A DNA stretch of 64,000 nucleotides from Bacillus sp. FJAT-49711 (lineage in GTDB: Bacteria; Bacillota; Bacilli; Bacillales; Bacillaceae_C): positions 1,022,334-1,086,333 of the forward strand of contig NZ_JAGYPL010000002.1 in assembly GCF_018343715.1 (NCBI RefSeq), written 5' to 3'. This document shows positions 1-9,385 of this stretch, piece by piece. The notes beneath the pieces were generated by a model that saw only the letters and a program-made list of their open reading frames with translations, ran no database searches and was not told the origin of the DNA. The translations under genes and the position numbers were made by a program. How positions within the stretch are numbered: the first letter of the stretch is position 1; every line of letters begins with the position of its first letter.

Positions 1-20
1 GAGTTAACAAGATCCAGAGA

Positions 21-887
21 ATGAAGTCTTTTATTAAAGGAGTATTATTCCTACTGCCTTCAATCGTCTTGTTCAGTGTATTTTTGTTCTATCCCATGAT
101 CCGAACCATCTATTTAAGTTTTTTCTTAACGAAGGCGAACGGGGAGACGACTGTATTTGTTGGATTCAATAATTACGTCCATTTGTTCACTTCACCCATA
201 TTTTTGCAAAGTATTAAATCAACATTCTTATTTGTCTTATATACCGTTCCACTTACGATCATTATTGGGTTGTTTTTAGCCGTTATCGCAAATGAAAAGC
301 TGAGAGGTGTCGGTTTTTTTCGTACCATATACGCTTCTACTATGGGGATATCTGTCGCAGCTGCATCTGTATTTTGGTTATATTTATTTCATCCAACCAT
401 TGGCTTCTTGAACCAAATTCGAAAAGTGTTTGGATTAGAAACAATTGGTTGGTTAACAGATCCGAACTGGGCATTAATTGCAGTAGCTATCACCACTATT
501 TGGATGAATCTCGGTTTCACATTTTTGATTTTATTAGGCGGTCTACAATCCATCGATTCCTATCTGTATGAAAGTGCAAATATTGATGGAGCGGGTTATT
601 TTTATAAGCTTAGGCGAATCACAATTCCGATGCTGTCTCCAACTCTATTCTTTGTCATTACGGTTACGATCATTAATGCGTTTCAAACATTTGGGCAAAT
701 TGACATTTTAACGCAAGGAGGACCACAAAATACAACGAATTTAATGGTTTATTCAATCTATCGGGAGGCTTTTACAAATTACAAATTTGGCTCTGCCAGT
801 GCTCAGGCGATTGTCCTATTCATCATTATTTTATTGATGACCATCTTGCAATTTAAGCTTGGCGAAAGGAAGGTTCATTATCAATGA
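21..887 (+). CDS. ugpA: Glycerol-3-phosphate/glycerophosphodiester ABC transporter permease UgpA
   Basis: This is an inner-membrane permease of the MalF/UgpA type and forms the translocation channel with UgpE. Hydrophobic segments are visible near residues 8-28, 68-90, 105-123, 150-175, 205-222 and 260-278. The EAA loop that contacts the ATPase lies near 183-203 (ESANIDGAG). The motif TQGGP near 231 is typical of this permease class. The reading frame is open to the left edge of the window and ATG 21 has no good ribosome site, so the true start may lie a few codons outside. The UgpB-type binding protein and two phosphodiesterases downstream support the substrate; the permease alone would not. 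No ugpC ATPase is seen here and it could lie upstream. Confidence 0.85.
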   Translation: MKSFIKGVLFLLPSIVLFSVFLFYPMIRTIYLSFFLTKANGETTVFVGFNNYVHLFTSPIFLQSIKSTFLFVLYTVPLTIIIGLFLAVIANEKLRGVGFFRTIYASTMGISVAAASVFWLYLFHPTIGFLNQIRKVFGLETIGWLTDPNWALIAVAITTIWMNLGFTFLILLGGLQSIDSYLYESANIDGAGYFYKLRRITIPMLSPTLFFVITVTIINAFQTFGQIDILTQGGPQNTTNLMVYSIYREAFTNYKFGSASAQAIVLFIIILLMTILQFKLGERKVHYQ

Positions 888-1702
888 CCACCATGCCATT
901 CAGTAAAAGAATTACACTATATTCCTTGCTTGTCTTTGCAAGTGTGATCATCTTTGCACCAATAATTTTGGCGTTTATTATGAGCTTCATGACAAATCAA
1001 GATATTATGACGGGGAGTTTACCAAAGGAATTGTCATTTGATAATTATATAAAAGCCTTTAACCAATTCCCTTTATTTCAATATTTATTTAATAGTTTTC
1101 TAGTCGCGATTGTCATTATGCTCGGACAATTAACTCTTTCTAGCTTAGCTGCTTATGCTTTTGTGTTTTTGGAATTTAAGGGTAGAGATTTTCTATTTTA
1201 CCTTTTTGTCGCTACGATGATGGTTCCTTTTGAAGCATCGGTGATTCCTAACTTTCACACGATTCGCGACTTAGGGTGGATTGATACATACCAAGGCTTA
1301 TCCGTGCCCTTCTTTGCAATCGCATTTGGAACATTTTTATTGAGGCAGACTTTTAAACAAATCCCTAAGGAATTGAAGGAAGCAAGCGAAATTGCTGGAA
1401 TTGGCGACCTCAAGTTTTATTTTACAATTGTATTGCCAGTAGCGAAGACTAGTTTAGTTACCTTAGGAGTGTATGGATTTTTAACATCTTGGAATATGTA
1501 TTTGTGGCCGCTGCTTTCAACAACAAATGATAAAGTGCGTACTGTCCAAATTGGACTGAAGCAACTACAGACTCAAGAGCAATTAAACGATTGGGGTGTC
1601 ATCATGGCTGGGGCGATTATCGTCATAATCCCAACATTAATTCTATTATTCTTTGGACAGAGTAAATTGCAAAGAGGTTTAACGGAAGGTGCTCTGAAAT
1701 AA
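884..1702 (+). CDS. ugpE: Glycerol-3-phosphate ABC transporter permease UgpE
   Basis: This is the second channel subunit, of MalG/UgpE type, 272 residues and full length. It starts inside the end of ugpA with a 4-base ATGA overlap, which implies translational coupling. There are about six membrane segments. The EAA loop is near residues 163-186 (KELKEASEIAGIG) and the C-terminus ends in the usual short basic tail. It would pair with UgpA in the membrane. A 138-base gap separates it from ugpB, so the binding protein may have its own expression level. Its identity rests on family resemblance plus the ugpA-E-B order. Confidence 0.85.
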   Translation: MTTMPFSKRITLYSLLVFASVIIFAPIILAFIMSFMTNQDIMTGSLPKELSFDNYIKAFNQFPLFQYLFNSFLVAIVIMLGQLTLSSLAAYAFVFLEFKGRDFLFYLFVATMMVPFEASVIPNFHTIRDLGWIDTYQGLSVPFFAIAFGTFLLRQTFKQIPKELKEASEIAGIGDLKFYFTIVLPVAKTSLVTLGVYGFLTSWNMYLWPLLSTTNDKVRTVQIGLKQLQTQEQLNDWGVIMAGAIIVIIPTLILLFFGQSKLQRGLTEGALK

Positions 1703-1840
1703 GATGGAACTTTTAAATCATTTTTTAGGCCGTGATGTGGAAATCATTTTTCATATTTAAAAAACCTTGTTTTGAAGCAAATTACTTAAGGATTTATCTA
1801 TTTACGTAAAAACCTTCATAAAAAAGGAGAGTATGTACAC

Positions 1841-3220
1841 ATGAAAAAGATAATGGGTTTACCGTTTGTCATGCTAATTTTAGTATTGTTTATGGCGGCA
1901 TGCAGTTCAGGAGAAGCGGCACCTCAGGCAGCAACTGGGCAAGAAGCCTCATCAAATAATAGTCAGGAGAAAAATGAGGATAGCCCCCAAAAGCAAGTTG
2001 TTACATTTTGGCATTCCATGGGAGGTAAAGGACAGGAAGCATTGAATGCCATCGTTGAAAGCTATAATCAGTCTCAAGATAAAGTACAAGTAAATGCCGA
2101 ATATCAAGGTACATATGATGAATCGTTAGCAAAGTTTCATAGTGTTGCAGGCTCAGATAGTGCGCCAACGATGATCCAAGTGTTTGAAATTGGGACAATG
2201 TCGATGATTAATAGCGGATTTATTAAACCTATTCAAGAATTTATCGATGCAGAAGGATATGATATGGGTCATCTAGAAGAAAACATAGTGAACTATTATA
2301 AAATTGATGATCAATTTTATTCAATGCCGTTTAATTCGTCTACACCTGTCATGTACTACAATAAAGATGCCTTTAAAGCAGCAGGCTTAGATCCTGAAGC
2401 ACCACCTCAAACATTTGAAGAGGTGGAAGAAGCTAGTAAAGCCATTTTGAAGTCTAACTCGAAAATGAAAGGTTTTGCCTTGCAAGCGTATGGATGGTTA
2501 TTTGAACAATTATTAGCCAACCAAGGTGCCTTATTAATGAATAATGATAATGGGCGAACAGATTCACCGTCAGAAATAGGATTCACTAATGAACAAGGAA
2601 AATCGATTTTTAACTGGGTAAAACGGATGATTGACGATGGAACATTCGCTAACTATGGTACAAATGGCGATAACATGGTTGCAGGCTTTTTAGCTGGAGA
2701 TGTATCAATGTTTTTACAATCATCTGCAAGTTCAAGAGATGTGATTGATAATGCACCATTTGAGGTAGGGATTGCGTACCTACCACACCCTGGAAATATA
2801 GAGCGCCAAGGGGTTGTTATTGGTGGAGCAAGTCTATGGATGCTGGACGGCAAATCTGTTGAAGAACAACAAGCAGCATGGGATTTCATGAAATATGTAC
2901 AATCTCCGGCAATTCAAGCTGAGTGGCATGTAGGAACTGGATATTTTGCCATTAACCCTGCCGCTTATGATGAGCAAGTCGTTAAAGATGCTCATGAAAA
3001 AATGCCGCAATTACAAGTAACCATTGATCAGCTTCAAGATACGAAATCATCGTTTGCTACACAAGGGGCTGTAATGGATATGATTCCTGAAGAAAGAAAA
3101 ATAATCGAAACAGCACTTGAAACCGTCTATAACGGCGGTGATGTAGATGAAGCTTACAATACAGCTGTAAAACAATTAAATAGTGCAATTGAACAAGCGA
3201 ATGCTGCTAGAGGTAAATAA
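1841..3220 (+). CDS. ugpB: Glycerol-3-phosphate-binding lipoprotein UgpB
   Basis: This is a secreted substrate-binding lipoprotein of the family 1 solute-binding proteins, 459 residues. The signal peptide ends in a lipobox with the acylated Cys at 21 (MAAC), followed by a Ser/Gln/Asn-rich tether to about residue 50. The mature domain contains FWHSMGG and PFNSSTPVMYYNKDAF, which closely match the E. coli UgpB core as I remember it, so this is the best evidence for the substrate of the whole operon. An AAAGGAGA ribosome site precedes ATG 1841. It would deliver glycerol-3-phosphate or glycerophosphodiesters to UgpA/E, and the GDPDs next door would cleave the latter. Confidence 0.88.
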   Translation: MKKIMGLPFVMLILVLFMAACSSGEAAPQAATGQEASSNNSQEKNEDSPQKQVVTFWHSMGGKGQEALNAIVESYNQSQDKVQVNAEYQGTYDESLAKFHSVAGSDSAPTMIQVFEIGTMSMINSGFIKPIQEFIDAEGYDMGHLEENIVNYYKIDDQFYSMPFNSSTPVMYYNKDAFKAAGLDPEAPPQTFEEVEEASKAILKSNSKMKGFALQAYGWLFEQLLANQGALLMNNDNGRTDSPSEIGFTNEQGKSIFNWVKRMIDDGTFANYGTNGDNMVAGFLAGDVSMFLQSSASSRDVIDNAPFEVGIAYLPHPGNIERQGVVIGGASLWMLDGKSVEEQQAAWDFMKYVQSPAIQAEWHVGTGYFAINPAAYDEQVVKDAHEKMPQLQVTIDQLQDTKSSFATQGAVMDMIPEERKIIETALETVYNGGDVDEAYNTAVKQLNSAIEQANAARGK

Positions 3221-3268
3221 TGATGTCCACCTTATGATCGCTTACTAGGTTTCATTCATCGTTTTCGC

Positions 3269-3313
3269 GGGCAAGATTAACTAAAGATTCCCCCTATCCT
3301 TTAGAATCTTGCC
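3269..3313 (+). terminator. Hairpin after ugpB
   Basis: An interrupted stem pairs GGCAAGATT..CTAAAG with CTTTAG..AATCTTGCC. It is followed by a weak T-rich tract rather than a clean T-run, so it may be a weak terminator or an mRNA 3' stabiliser between ugpB and the first phosphodiesterase. Confidence 0.5.
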
Positions 3314-3403
3314 TTTGCTTTAATGGAATCTTGTCATATTAAATAGAAAATAAATCGTTAGTGTTTTATTTTCCAATATTCATAAAAGAAAGGAAGAATT
3401 AAT

Positions 3404-4162
3404 ATGGGAGAAACTAAAATTTACGGTCATCGAGGTTGTATGGGAATATACCCTGAAAATACGATGATTAGTTTTAAGAAAGCGATTGAACAAGGTGTAG
3501 ACGGTCTTGAAATAGATGTACATATGACTAAAGATGGAGAAATTGTCGTCATCCATGATGAAAAACTGGACAGAACGACAGATGGAATGGGCTATATTAA
3601 AGACTTAAGCTTGTCAGAGATTAAGGAATGTAGTGCAGGTGCTAAATTTTCCAATTTCACACTTTATCATGAGTCATGGAAATTGGAACGAGTCCCTACC
3701 TTACAGGAAGTAATGGAATTACTTTTGCCTTATGATATCGAACTGAACATTGAATTAAAGACATATTTGGTAGAATACGAGGGTATTGAAGAAAAAGTTT
3801 TGAATATCGTAAAGCAATATGGGAATAATCGCAACGTCATCTATTCATCTTTTCACTTACCAACGTTGATACGTTTGAAAAAATTGGATCCTACCTCCAA
3901 GATTGCCTTTTTATTAGAATACCAGATTCCACATCCAAATGATTATATTAAAACATTTGATATGGAAGGATTACATATATCAAAACGCATAATCTTAATG
4001 GGAAATCATTATTTGAAGGATTTAAATGGGAGTATTCGTGTTTGGACTGTTAACGATCAAGAAGAAATGATGCAGCTTCTAGATTTAGGTGTAGACGCCA
4101 TTATATCAGATTATCCAGAAAGAGCATTGCATATTAGAAATGCACGAAAAATATATAATTAA
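3404..4162 (+). CDS. Cytoplasmic glycerophosphodiester phosphodiesterase
   Basis: This enzyme hydrolyses glycerophosphodiesters to sn-glycerol-3-phosphate and an alcohol. It has the GDPD TIM-barrel signature: His9-Arg10 (HRG), Glu18 (PENT), Glu36-x-Asp38 and His51-Asp52, which match the metal and catalytic residues of the family. At 252 residues it has the usual single-domain length and no signal peptide, so it acts in the cytosol on substrate imported by the adjacent Ugp transporter. ATG 3404 has an AAAGGAAG ribosome site. Its 3' end overlaps the next GDPD gene by 23 bases. Confidence 0.9.
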   Translation: MGETKIYGHRGCMGIYPENTMISFKKAIEQGVDGLEIDVHMTKDGEIVVIHDEKLDRTTDGMGYIKDLSLSEIKECSAGAKFSNFTLYHESWKLERVPTLQEVMELLLPYDIELNIELKTYLVEYEGIEEKVLNIVKQYGNNRNVIYSSFHLPTLIRLKKLDPTSKIAFLLEYQIPHPNDYIKTFDMEGLHISKRIILMGNHYLKDLNGSIRVWTVNDQEEMMQLLDLGVDAIISDYPERALHIRNARKIYN

Positions 4163-5015
4163 AAAATTGTATATTGGCTTTTCTATCATGATGTTGGCCA
4201 TTATATTACACTCATTATATTGTTCTTCAGAATATAAAAGTGCTGAAGGACATACACCTAAAATCTTTGCTCATCGCGGGGCCAATGATCGTTTCAATGA
4301 AAGTACGATAACAGCTTATAGATTTGCTGCAGAAGACGGAATAGATGCACTGGAAATGGATTTGCGAATGACGAAAGATGGCATTTTAGTTGTCATGCAC
4401 GATGAAAAAATGGATCGGACGACTAACGGAACAGGTAAGGTTTCACATTTTTCATTAGAGGAACTGAAATCTTATAGCACAGTTGCGGAGTTCAATCATC
4501 AAACAACAATGGAAACCATTCCCACTTTGGAGGAAGTCATCCAGACTTTTAAAAGTACGGAAAAGTATTATATTGAAACTCGTCTTGTCAATGGTGAAGT
4601 AAAGATGGAAGTGCCTTTGATCCAGCTATTGAAAAAATATAATTTAATAGATAAAGAATTAGTCATGATTCAATCTTTTTCAGAGGACAGTTTAAAAAAA
4701 GTAAAAGCATTAGAGCCTGAAATTCCCTTAACCCTTCTATTTGGAAAAGGAAAGTTTGAATTAAATAAAGCATTATCGGTTCCTTATCCCGTGATAGGCG
4801 TGGAAGCATCTGATGTAACAAGAAATGTGGTGGACGCCATACATCGTAATGGCAAAGGGGTGCATGTATATTTCACAAATCGAGATACTCAAAAAAAAGA
4901 GCAAAAACGCGTAAAACGTTTAAATGTGGATGGATATTTTACGGATGATATTCAGTTTACGAAAAAAATACTTAAGTATGAAGTAGAGGCTAATGAAAGA
5001 GGGAACACCACATAA
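4140..5015 (+). CDS. Membrane-anchored or secreted glycerophosphodiester phosphodiesterase
   Basis: This is a second GDPD paralogue, 291 residues, starting 23 bases inside the previous gene. A hydrophobic segment at about residues 10-28 indicates export or an N-terminal membrane anchor. The Cys at 28 is not in a standard lipobox. The catalytic set is present: His45-Arg46, Glu54, Glu72, Asp74 and His87-Asp88. The ENT triad of the first paralogue is NEST here, and the later IELK-type motif reads IETR, so substrate preference may differ. It probably works outside the membrane on cell-wall or medium glycerophosphodiesters, while its partner works inside. Confidence 0.85.
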   Translation: MHEKYIIKKLYIGFSIMMLAIILHSLYCSSEYKSAEGHTPKIFAHRGANDRFNESTITAYRFAAEDGIDALEMDLRMTKDGILVVMHDEKMDRTTNGTGKVSHFSLEELKSYSTVAEFNHQTTMETIPTLEEVIQTFKSTEKYYIETRLVNGEVKMEVPLIQLLKKYNLIDKELVMIQSFSEDSLKKVKALEPEIPLTLLFGKGKFELNKALSVPYPVIGVEASDVTRNVVDAIHRNGKGVHVYFTNRDTQKKEQKRVKRLNVDGYFTDDIQFTKKILKYEVEANERGNTT

Positions 5016-5048
5016 CCTTTTGGTTAAGGATATGTGGTGTTCCTTTTT
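5002..5048 (+). terminator. Rho-independent terminator of the ugp/GDPD operon
   Basis: A near-perfect stem pairs GGAACACCACATA with TATGTGGTGTTCC and is followed by TTTTT. It overlaps the stop codon of the second GDPD and closes the operon. Confidence 0.9.
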
Positions 5049-5145
5049 GCATTTTTAATGAAGTTGGGACATATGTAATTTTATAAAGGAATTTGTTAAC
5101 TTTTGATGAATCTAATAGTAATAACACTTAATTGGAGGGATTGAT

Positions 5146-6249
5146 ATGAAAAAAAAGATTGAACACCCATTAGCCATTACGATGTGGGATTTTTCTTGGT
5201 TAGAAAGACGTTGGCCGGGGGCAGGTTACGAAGATTGGGACAAAGCTTTAGATGAGTTGAAGGATAGGGGGTACGATGCAGTCAGAATTGATGTCTATCC
5301 ACATTTACTAGCTGCAGACCCTGATAAGGAGTGGACGTTAAAGCCATGTTGGAATCAACAAATATGGGGAAGCCCTGCATTAAATAAAGTGGTAGTAAAA
5401 AATAACTTACTTAAATTTATGAAAATTTGTAGAGATAAGAATATTCAAGTAGGACTGTCTACTTGGTTTAGAGAAGATATTGATGATACAAGAATGAATA
5501 TTAAAACTCCGGAATATCTAGGCGATATATGGAAGAAAACTCTAGATATTATTTATGATGCAGGGCTGCAAGATACGGTTTTATATGTAGATTTCTGTAA
5601 TGAATACCCTTTAGACGTATGGGCACCTTGGTTACATAAAGCTGAGGGGAAAGATATATTAAGAGCGTCAACAGAAGGTACGCTATGGATGAAAAAGTCA
5701 ATTGAATATGTTAGAAATTTTTATCCGGATCTGGATTATTGCTTCTCGGTGACATCTGAGTACGATACGCTAGATATACAAGATGTATCATTTATGGATG
5801 TCCTTGAACCACACGTATGGATGGTACACTTTGGTGATTTTTATGATCAAGTAGGCTATAATTTTGAAAGTTTTGAAACAATTGGTTATGAGAACTTAGT
5901 CGAAAATTGTGAAAGACTTTATAAAAGTGATCCAATCAAATGGCAAAACCAGTTGAAGGATGGCATCGAAATAATAGCAAGATGGTCAGAAAAAACGGGT
6001 AAGCCATTAATCACAACCGAATGTTGGGGCATTGTAGATTATAAAGATTGGCCATTACTTAACTGGGATTGGATAAAGGAATTATGTGAAATTGGTGTCA
6101 AAGAAGCCGCATCTAAAGGAGTATGGGTAGCAATCGGAACAAGTAATTTCTGTGGTCCTCAATTTGTGGGAATGTGGAGAGATATAGAATGGCACCGAAG
6201 ATTAACTGATATTATTCACAAATCGGAAATTCGTGAATGGGTAAAGTAA
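5146..6249 (+). CDS. Cellulase-like TIM-barrel glycoside hydrolase (PF12876-like)
   Basis: This looks like a cytoplasmic member of the sugar-binding cellulase-like group, related to GH5-type TIM barrels, 367 residues with no signal peptide. Candidate catalytic residues are Glu153 in DFCNEYP (acid/base position after strand 4) and Glu292 in ITTECWG (nucleophile position after strand 7). Trp/Tyr richness fits carbohydrate stacking. The gene has its own GGAGGG ribosome site and lies after a strong terminator, so it is transcribed separately from ugp. It has no transporter partner in the same orientation; the minus-strand Lpl-type operon at 7.5-11 kb is the nearest candidate. Substrate is unknown. 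Confidence 0.7.
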   Translation: MKKKIEHPLAITMWDFSWLERRWPGAGYEDWDKALDELKDRGYDAVRIDVYPHLLAADPDKEWTLKPCWNQQIWGSPALNKVVVKNNLLKFMKICRDKNIQVGLSTWFREDIDDTRMNIKTPEYLGDIWKKTLDIIYDAGLQDTVLYVDFCNEYPLDVWAPWLHKAEGKDILRASTEGTLWMKKSIEYVRNFYPDLDYCFSVTSEYDTLDIQDVSFMDVLEPHVWMVHFGDFYDQVGYNFESFETIGYENLVENCERLYKSDPIKWQNQLKDGIEIIARWSEKTGKPLITTECWGIVDYKDWPLLNWDWIKELCEIGVKEAASKGVWVAIGTSNFCGPQFVGMWRDIEWHRRLTDIIHKSEIREWVK

Positions 6250-6580
6250 AAAATTGAGAGAGTATGATTATCGCCCAGTTATGGGACAAACGATTGTAGT
6301 TTTATATCCAAATGGAAATGTAATTGTATGTTTGGGGGTTAATGACTCCAAAATATGAGATAAATGCTTTATTCAATTATGAAAAGAGATGTAAATATGG
6401 TTTTAATGCAGGTTTGACAGGTACATATTATTATTCTCAAAAGATACGTGGAGAATAGAATCTATTCTCTCTCCTGAGCATGTGGGATAATACAGAGAAT
6501 TGTATTGAAAATTTAAGGAACTATGCAAATTAGGTTGATGAATCGTATTATACATTATTTTGTGGACGATGTAATATGGA
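6250..6580 (+). other. Gene-poor stretch with possible decayed coding remnants
   Basis: There is no intact gene here. Two short open stretches, about 6262-6357 and 6360-6459, read like protein on the plus strand (for example VMGQTIVVLYPNGNVIV) but lie in different frames and end at stops. This could be the remains of a gene that followed the cellulase-like enzyme, or chance. I cannot name a family. Confidence 0.25.
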
Positions 6581-6582
6581 AA

Positions 6583-6821
6583 GAGGCTGGGACATAACTA
6601 AAACAATCAAACCTAAAGACGAACAATGATCTAACTTAGCGGAGGAAATATACGAAGACTCCTGTGGGAGGAAGGCATAGGTGAGACCCCGCAGCTCGGG
6701 ACGAGCGAGGAGGCTCGCCAGCCGCCCACGGAAAGCGAAGTATATTTCCGAAGCGGGTATATACACTAAACAACCTATTGTTCGGATTTATCTTTGTCGG
6801 AAATAGTTATGTCCTGGTCTC
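6583..6821. repeat. About 239-bp MITE-like structured repeat of Bacillaceae type
   Basis: The element is bounded by inverted ends: GAGGCTGGGACATAACTA at 6583-6600 against TAGTTATGTCCTGGTCTC at 6804-6821. Nested inside are further inverted pairs, CGAACAAT with ATTGTTCG and GGAAATATAC with GTATATTTCC. The GC-rich centre contains GTGAGACCCCGCAG and GAGGAGGCTCGCC. I recognise this centre as resembling a dispersed non-coding repeat common in Bacillus-related genomes. It would fold into one long hairpin on either strand. The open frame crossing it on the minus strand is an artefact of the repeat. Confidence 0.75.
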
Positions 6822-7109
6822 TTTATCTTGAGGACTTTTAATGGGGGAGTTTTGATAGATCCTGAACATCAAATAGTTATTTTTAATTGAAGATCTGACA
6901 ATAGGATTTTACATATAATAGTCTTGCACCACGTTGAAATTGACAAAGATTGTACAAGATCAAATGATAGTATAAGATTAATTTGTGAAGCTAGAGCTGG
7001 GTTGTATGATGGATAGGATAAAAAAGCACTTATTTATTATGAAGGAATAAAAGGAATGGAAAGTTTCTATTGTTAGTTTTAACATAAAAAATACTAAACG
7101 AGGTGACTT

Positions 7110-7349
7110 ATGAAAGGACAATGGAACATAATAATAGCACTATTAATCGTCTTAATTATTGCGATATTTTCAGTAATCAATGTAGAACCTGTGACTGTTA
7201 ATTATTTATTTGGAAAAGCTGAGTGGCCATTAATTCTCGTTATTATTGGATCTGTCCTTTTAGGAGCCATTTTAGCAGGTTTAATTAGTATGATGAAAGT
7301 ATATCAACTAAAACGGACATTGAAAAAAGCGGAAGAGAAGATAGATTAA
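7110..7349 (+). CDS. LapA-domain (DUF1049) small membrane protein
   Basis: This 79-residue protein has two membrane helices, about 5-25 and 38-60, joined by a short loop containing NVEPVTVNYLFG. It ends in a charged coiled tail (QLKRTLKKAEEK). That layout is the LapA/YrvD-like domain PF06305, found in many Firmicutes with no assigned role; in E. coli LapA helps control lipopolysaccharide synthesis, which this organism lacks. An AGGTGA ribosome site precedes the ATG. It stands alone between the gene-poor stretch and a convergent transporter operon. Confidence 0.8.
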   Translation: MKGQWNIIIALLIVLIIAIFSVINVEPVTVNYLFGKAEWPLILVIIGSVLLGAILAGLISMMKVYQLKRTLKKAEEKID

Positions 7350-7378
7350 TTAATATACTCTTATATTGCTTCAAGTGT

Positions 7379-7409
7379 AAAGCACCTTTCTTTTCAGAAA
7401 GGTGCTTAT
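7379..7409. terminator. Terminator between convergent genes
   Basis: The stem AAGCACCTTTC pairs with GAAAGGTGCTT around a 6-base loop and is followed by ATTTC. It sits between the LapA-domain gene and the convergent permease gene and could serve both. Confidence 0.75.
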
Positions 7410-7487
7410 TTCAACATTATTTTTACTTGAAATTCAATTATTTACAAGATATTCGTCCTATGAGGAAGAAGGGGGCCTTTTAAAGGC

Positions 7488-8369
7488 TTACCCTTTTATT
7501 GATCCAATCATTGCACCTTTGGCGAAGTGTTTTTGCAGAAAAGGATATACTACTAATATAGGTAGGGTAGCCACAATAATGGATGCCATTCTAACAGTAA
7601 ATTCGGATACGCTGCTTTGCATCCCCATCCCAACTCCACCAGATGATTTAACGACTTGAGCGGTGTTGCTTATGATATCTCTTAAAAATGCTTGAAGCTG
7701 CCATTTTTCTTTATCAGAGATATATAGAATCGTTGAGAAAAAGTCATTCCAGTAGAAAACAGCAATAAATAATCCGATCGTTGCTAAGACTGGCTTAGAT
7801 AAAGGTAATACAATCTTAAAAAAGATTGTTAAATCATTAGCGCCATCAATTTTTGCGGCTTCTTCTAGCGTATCGGGTATTCCTTTAAAAAAACTTCTCA
7901 TGACAAAAATGTTAAAAGCACTTAATAAATTTGGAAGAATTAATGCCCAATATGTATTCATCATACCTAACATTTTTACTAATAAGTAGCTTGGCACTAA
8001 TCCTCCATTAAATAGCATTGTAAATAATATTAAGAATGAAACGAGTCCTCCGCCTCTTAATCGTTTCTTGGAAATGGCATAGGCGGTCGTTGCAGTGAAA
8101 AATGTTCCTAGAAATGTACCAGCAAGAGTTACAATCACAGTTGTTTTCAGACTACTTAAAAAGGATGAGTTATTTAATATTGCTTTATAGGCATCTAAGG
8201 AAAACCCGGCAGGAATGAGGAATAAGCCACCTCCTGCTGCTAGTTTAGCATCACTGATAGAACCCATAAATAAATACCAAAAAGGATACAACATTAATAC
8301 TAACAGTAAAACCATAAAGCCATAATTAAACAATGAAAATACCTTTTCTCCTCTAGACATATGTATCAT
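7488..8369 (-). CDS. Carbohydrate ABC transporter permease (LplC/YtcP type)
   Basis: This permease of an oligosaccharide importer has about six membrane segments and the EAA motif EEAAKIDGAN near residues 169-178. It ends in the GAMIGSIKG tail typical of LplC-type subunits. The longest frame begins at 8414 inside the upstream gene, but a GAGGTG ribosome site lies seven bases before ATG 8369, giving a 293-residue protein and a 10-base gap after the partner permease. It is the last gene of the minus-strand operon. The pairing with an LplA-type binding protein suggests a complex plant oligosaccharide, not identifiable from sequence. Confidence 0.88.
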   Translation of the reverse strand: MIHMSRGEKVFSLFNYGFMVLLLVLMLYPFWYLFMGSISDAKLAAGGGLFLIPAGFSLDAYKAILNNSSFLSSLKTTVIVTLAGTFLGTFFTATTAYAISKKRLRGGGLVSFLILFTMLFNGGLVPSYLLVKMLGMMNTYWALILPNLLSAFNIFVMRSFFKGIPDTLEEAAKIDGANDLTIFFKIVLPLSKPVLATIGLFIAVFYWNDFFSTILYISDKEKWQLQAFLRDIISNTAQVVKSSGGVGMGMQSSVSEFTVRMASIIVATLPILVVYPFLQKHFAKGAMIGSIKG

Positions 8370-8379
8370 TTTTTTCACC

Positions 8380-9345
8380 TCACCATAGTCCATCTTCCCC
8401 AAACTTTTTAACAATCTTATTTGCGGTTACGATTAGCACCAAGGCAATGATTGATTTAAATAAACCTGCAGCAGTAGCTAAACTATAGTTGGCTTCTTGG
8501 ATACCTCTTCGATATACATACGTATCGATTATATCGGCTACATCATAGACCAGCGGGCTATATAGTAAATAAATTTGGAAGAAACCTGCTTCTAAAATAT
8601 TTCCCAGACTTAAAATCAACATAATAAGTATTACTGGGCGAATAGAAGGTAGTGTAACATGCCACATTTGTTTAAATTTATTTGCTCCATCGATTCGTGA
8701 TGCCTCATAAAGATCGGAATTAACGCCAGTCATAGCAGCTAAATAAATAATCGTTCCCCAACCCATTTCTTTGTAAATATCCGTTATCACGAGGATTGAT
8801 CTGAAATGTTCTTTACTCGTTAGGAAATGCATAGGTTTGCCGCCAAAGTATTGAATTATATGGTTAACTAACCCATCAACAGGATTTAAAAAAGTCATAA
8901 TAATTCCAGCGAAAATAACCCAAGAAACGAAATGCGGCAAGTACAAAACGGATTGAGTGAAACGCTTAAAAAACATATGTCGAAGTTCATTTAACAGTAA
9001 TGCTAGAATAATTGGTGCAGGGAAGCCAAACACGAGTTTAAGTAAACTAATAATGAGGGTATTCATAAAAATCTTTTGAAAATCGGGTGTTCTAAATAAT
9101 CGTTCAAACTGTTCAAACCCTGCCCATGGACTATCAATAATACCAGCAAACATATTAAAATCTTTAAATGCTATGATGACTCCATACATAGGAAAGTATT
9201 TAAAAATAATTAAATAGATTAATCCAGGTAAGAGTAATAGATACAAATATTTATCTCTGACCATATCTTTCAAAATCTGTTGGCGTTTACTTACTCCTAA
9301 AGTTGTTGTTATTGGAGATGTGTTAAGTGTTTTATTGACTTTCAA
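8380..9345 (-). CDS. Carbohydrate ABC transporter permease (LplB/YteP type)
   Basis: This first permease of the minus-strand importer has 321 residues. It has a 30-40-residue polar N-terminus, then membrane segments beginning with the LplB-like motif FKYFPMYGVIIAFKDF near residue 50. The EAA loop contains YEASRIDGANKFKQMW. The start codon is TTG 9345, preceded by GGGTGG at good spacing. It forms the channel with the downstream permease. No ATPase gene is present in the operon, as expected for systems served by a shared MsmX-type ATPase. Confidence 0.88.
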   Translation of the reverse strand: MKVNKTLNTSPITTTLGVSKRQQILKDMVRDKYLYLLLLPGLIYLIIFKYFPMYGVIIAFKDFNMFAGIIDSPWAGFEQFERLFRTPDFQKIFMNTLIISLLKLVFGFPAPIILALLLNELRHMFFKRFTQSVLYLPHFVSWVIFAGIIMTFLNPVDGLVNHIIQYFGGKPMHFLTSKEHFRSILVITDIYKEMGWGTIIYLAAMTGVNSDLYEASRIDGANKFKQMWHVTLPSIRPVILIMLILSLGNILEAGFFQIYLLYSPLVYDVADIIDTYVYRRGIQEANYSLATAAGLFKSIIALVLIVTANKIVKKFGEDGLW

Positions 9346-9385
9346 AACATACCACCCACTTTTTAACTTTGGAATTTAGATAAGG

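Noticed and set aside
6548..6766. 72-residue minus-strand open frame
   Set aside because: It lies entirely within the structured repeat and its translation follows repeat symmetry, with no ribosome site.
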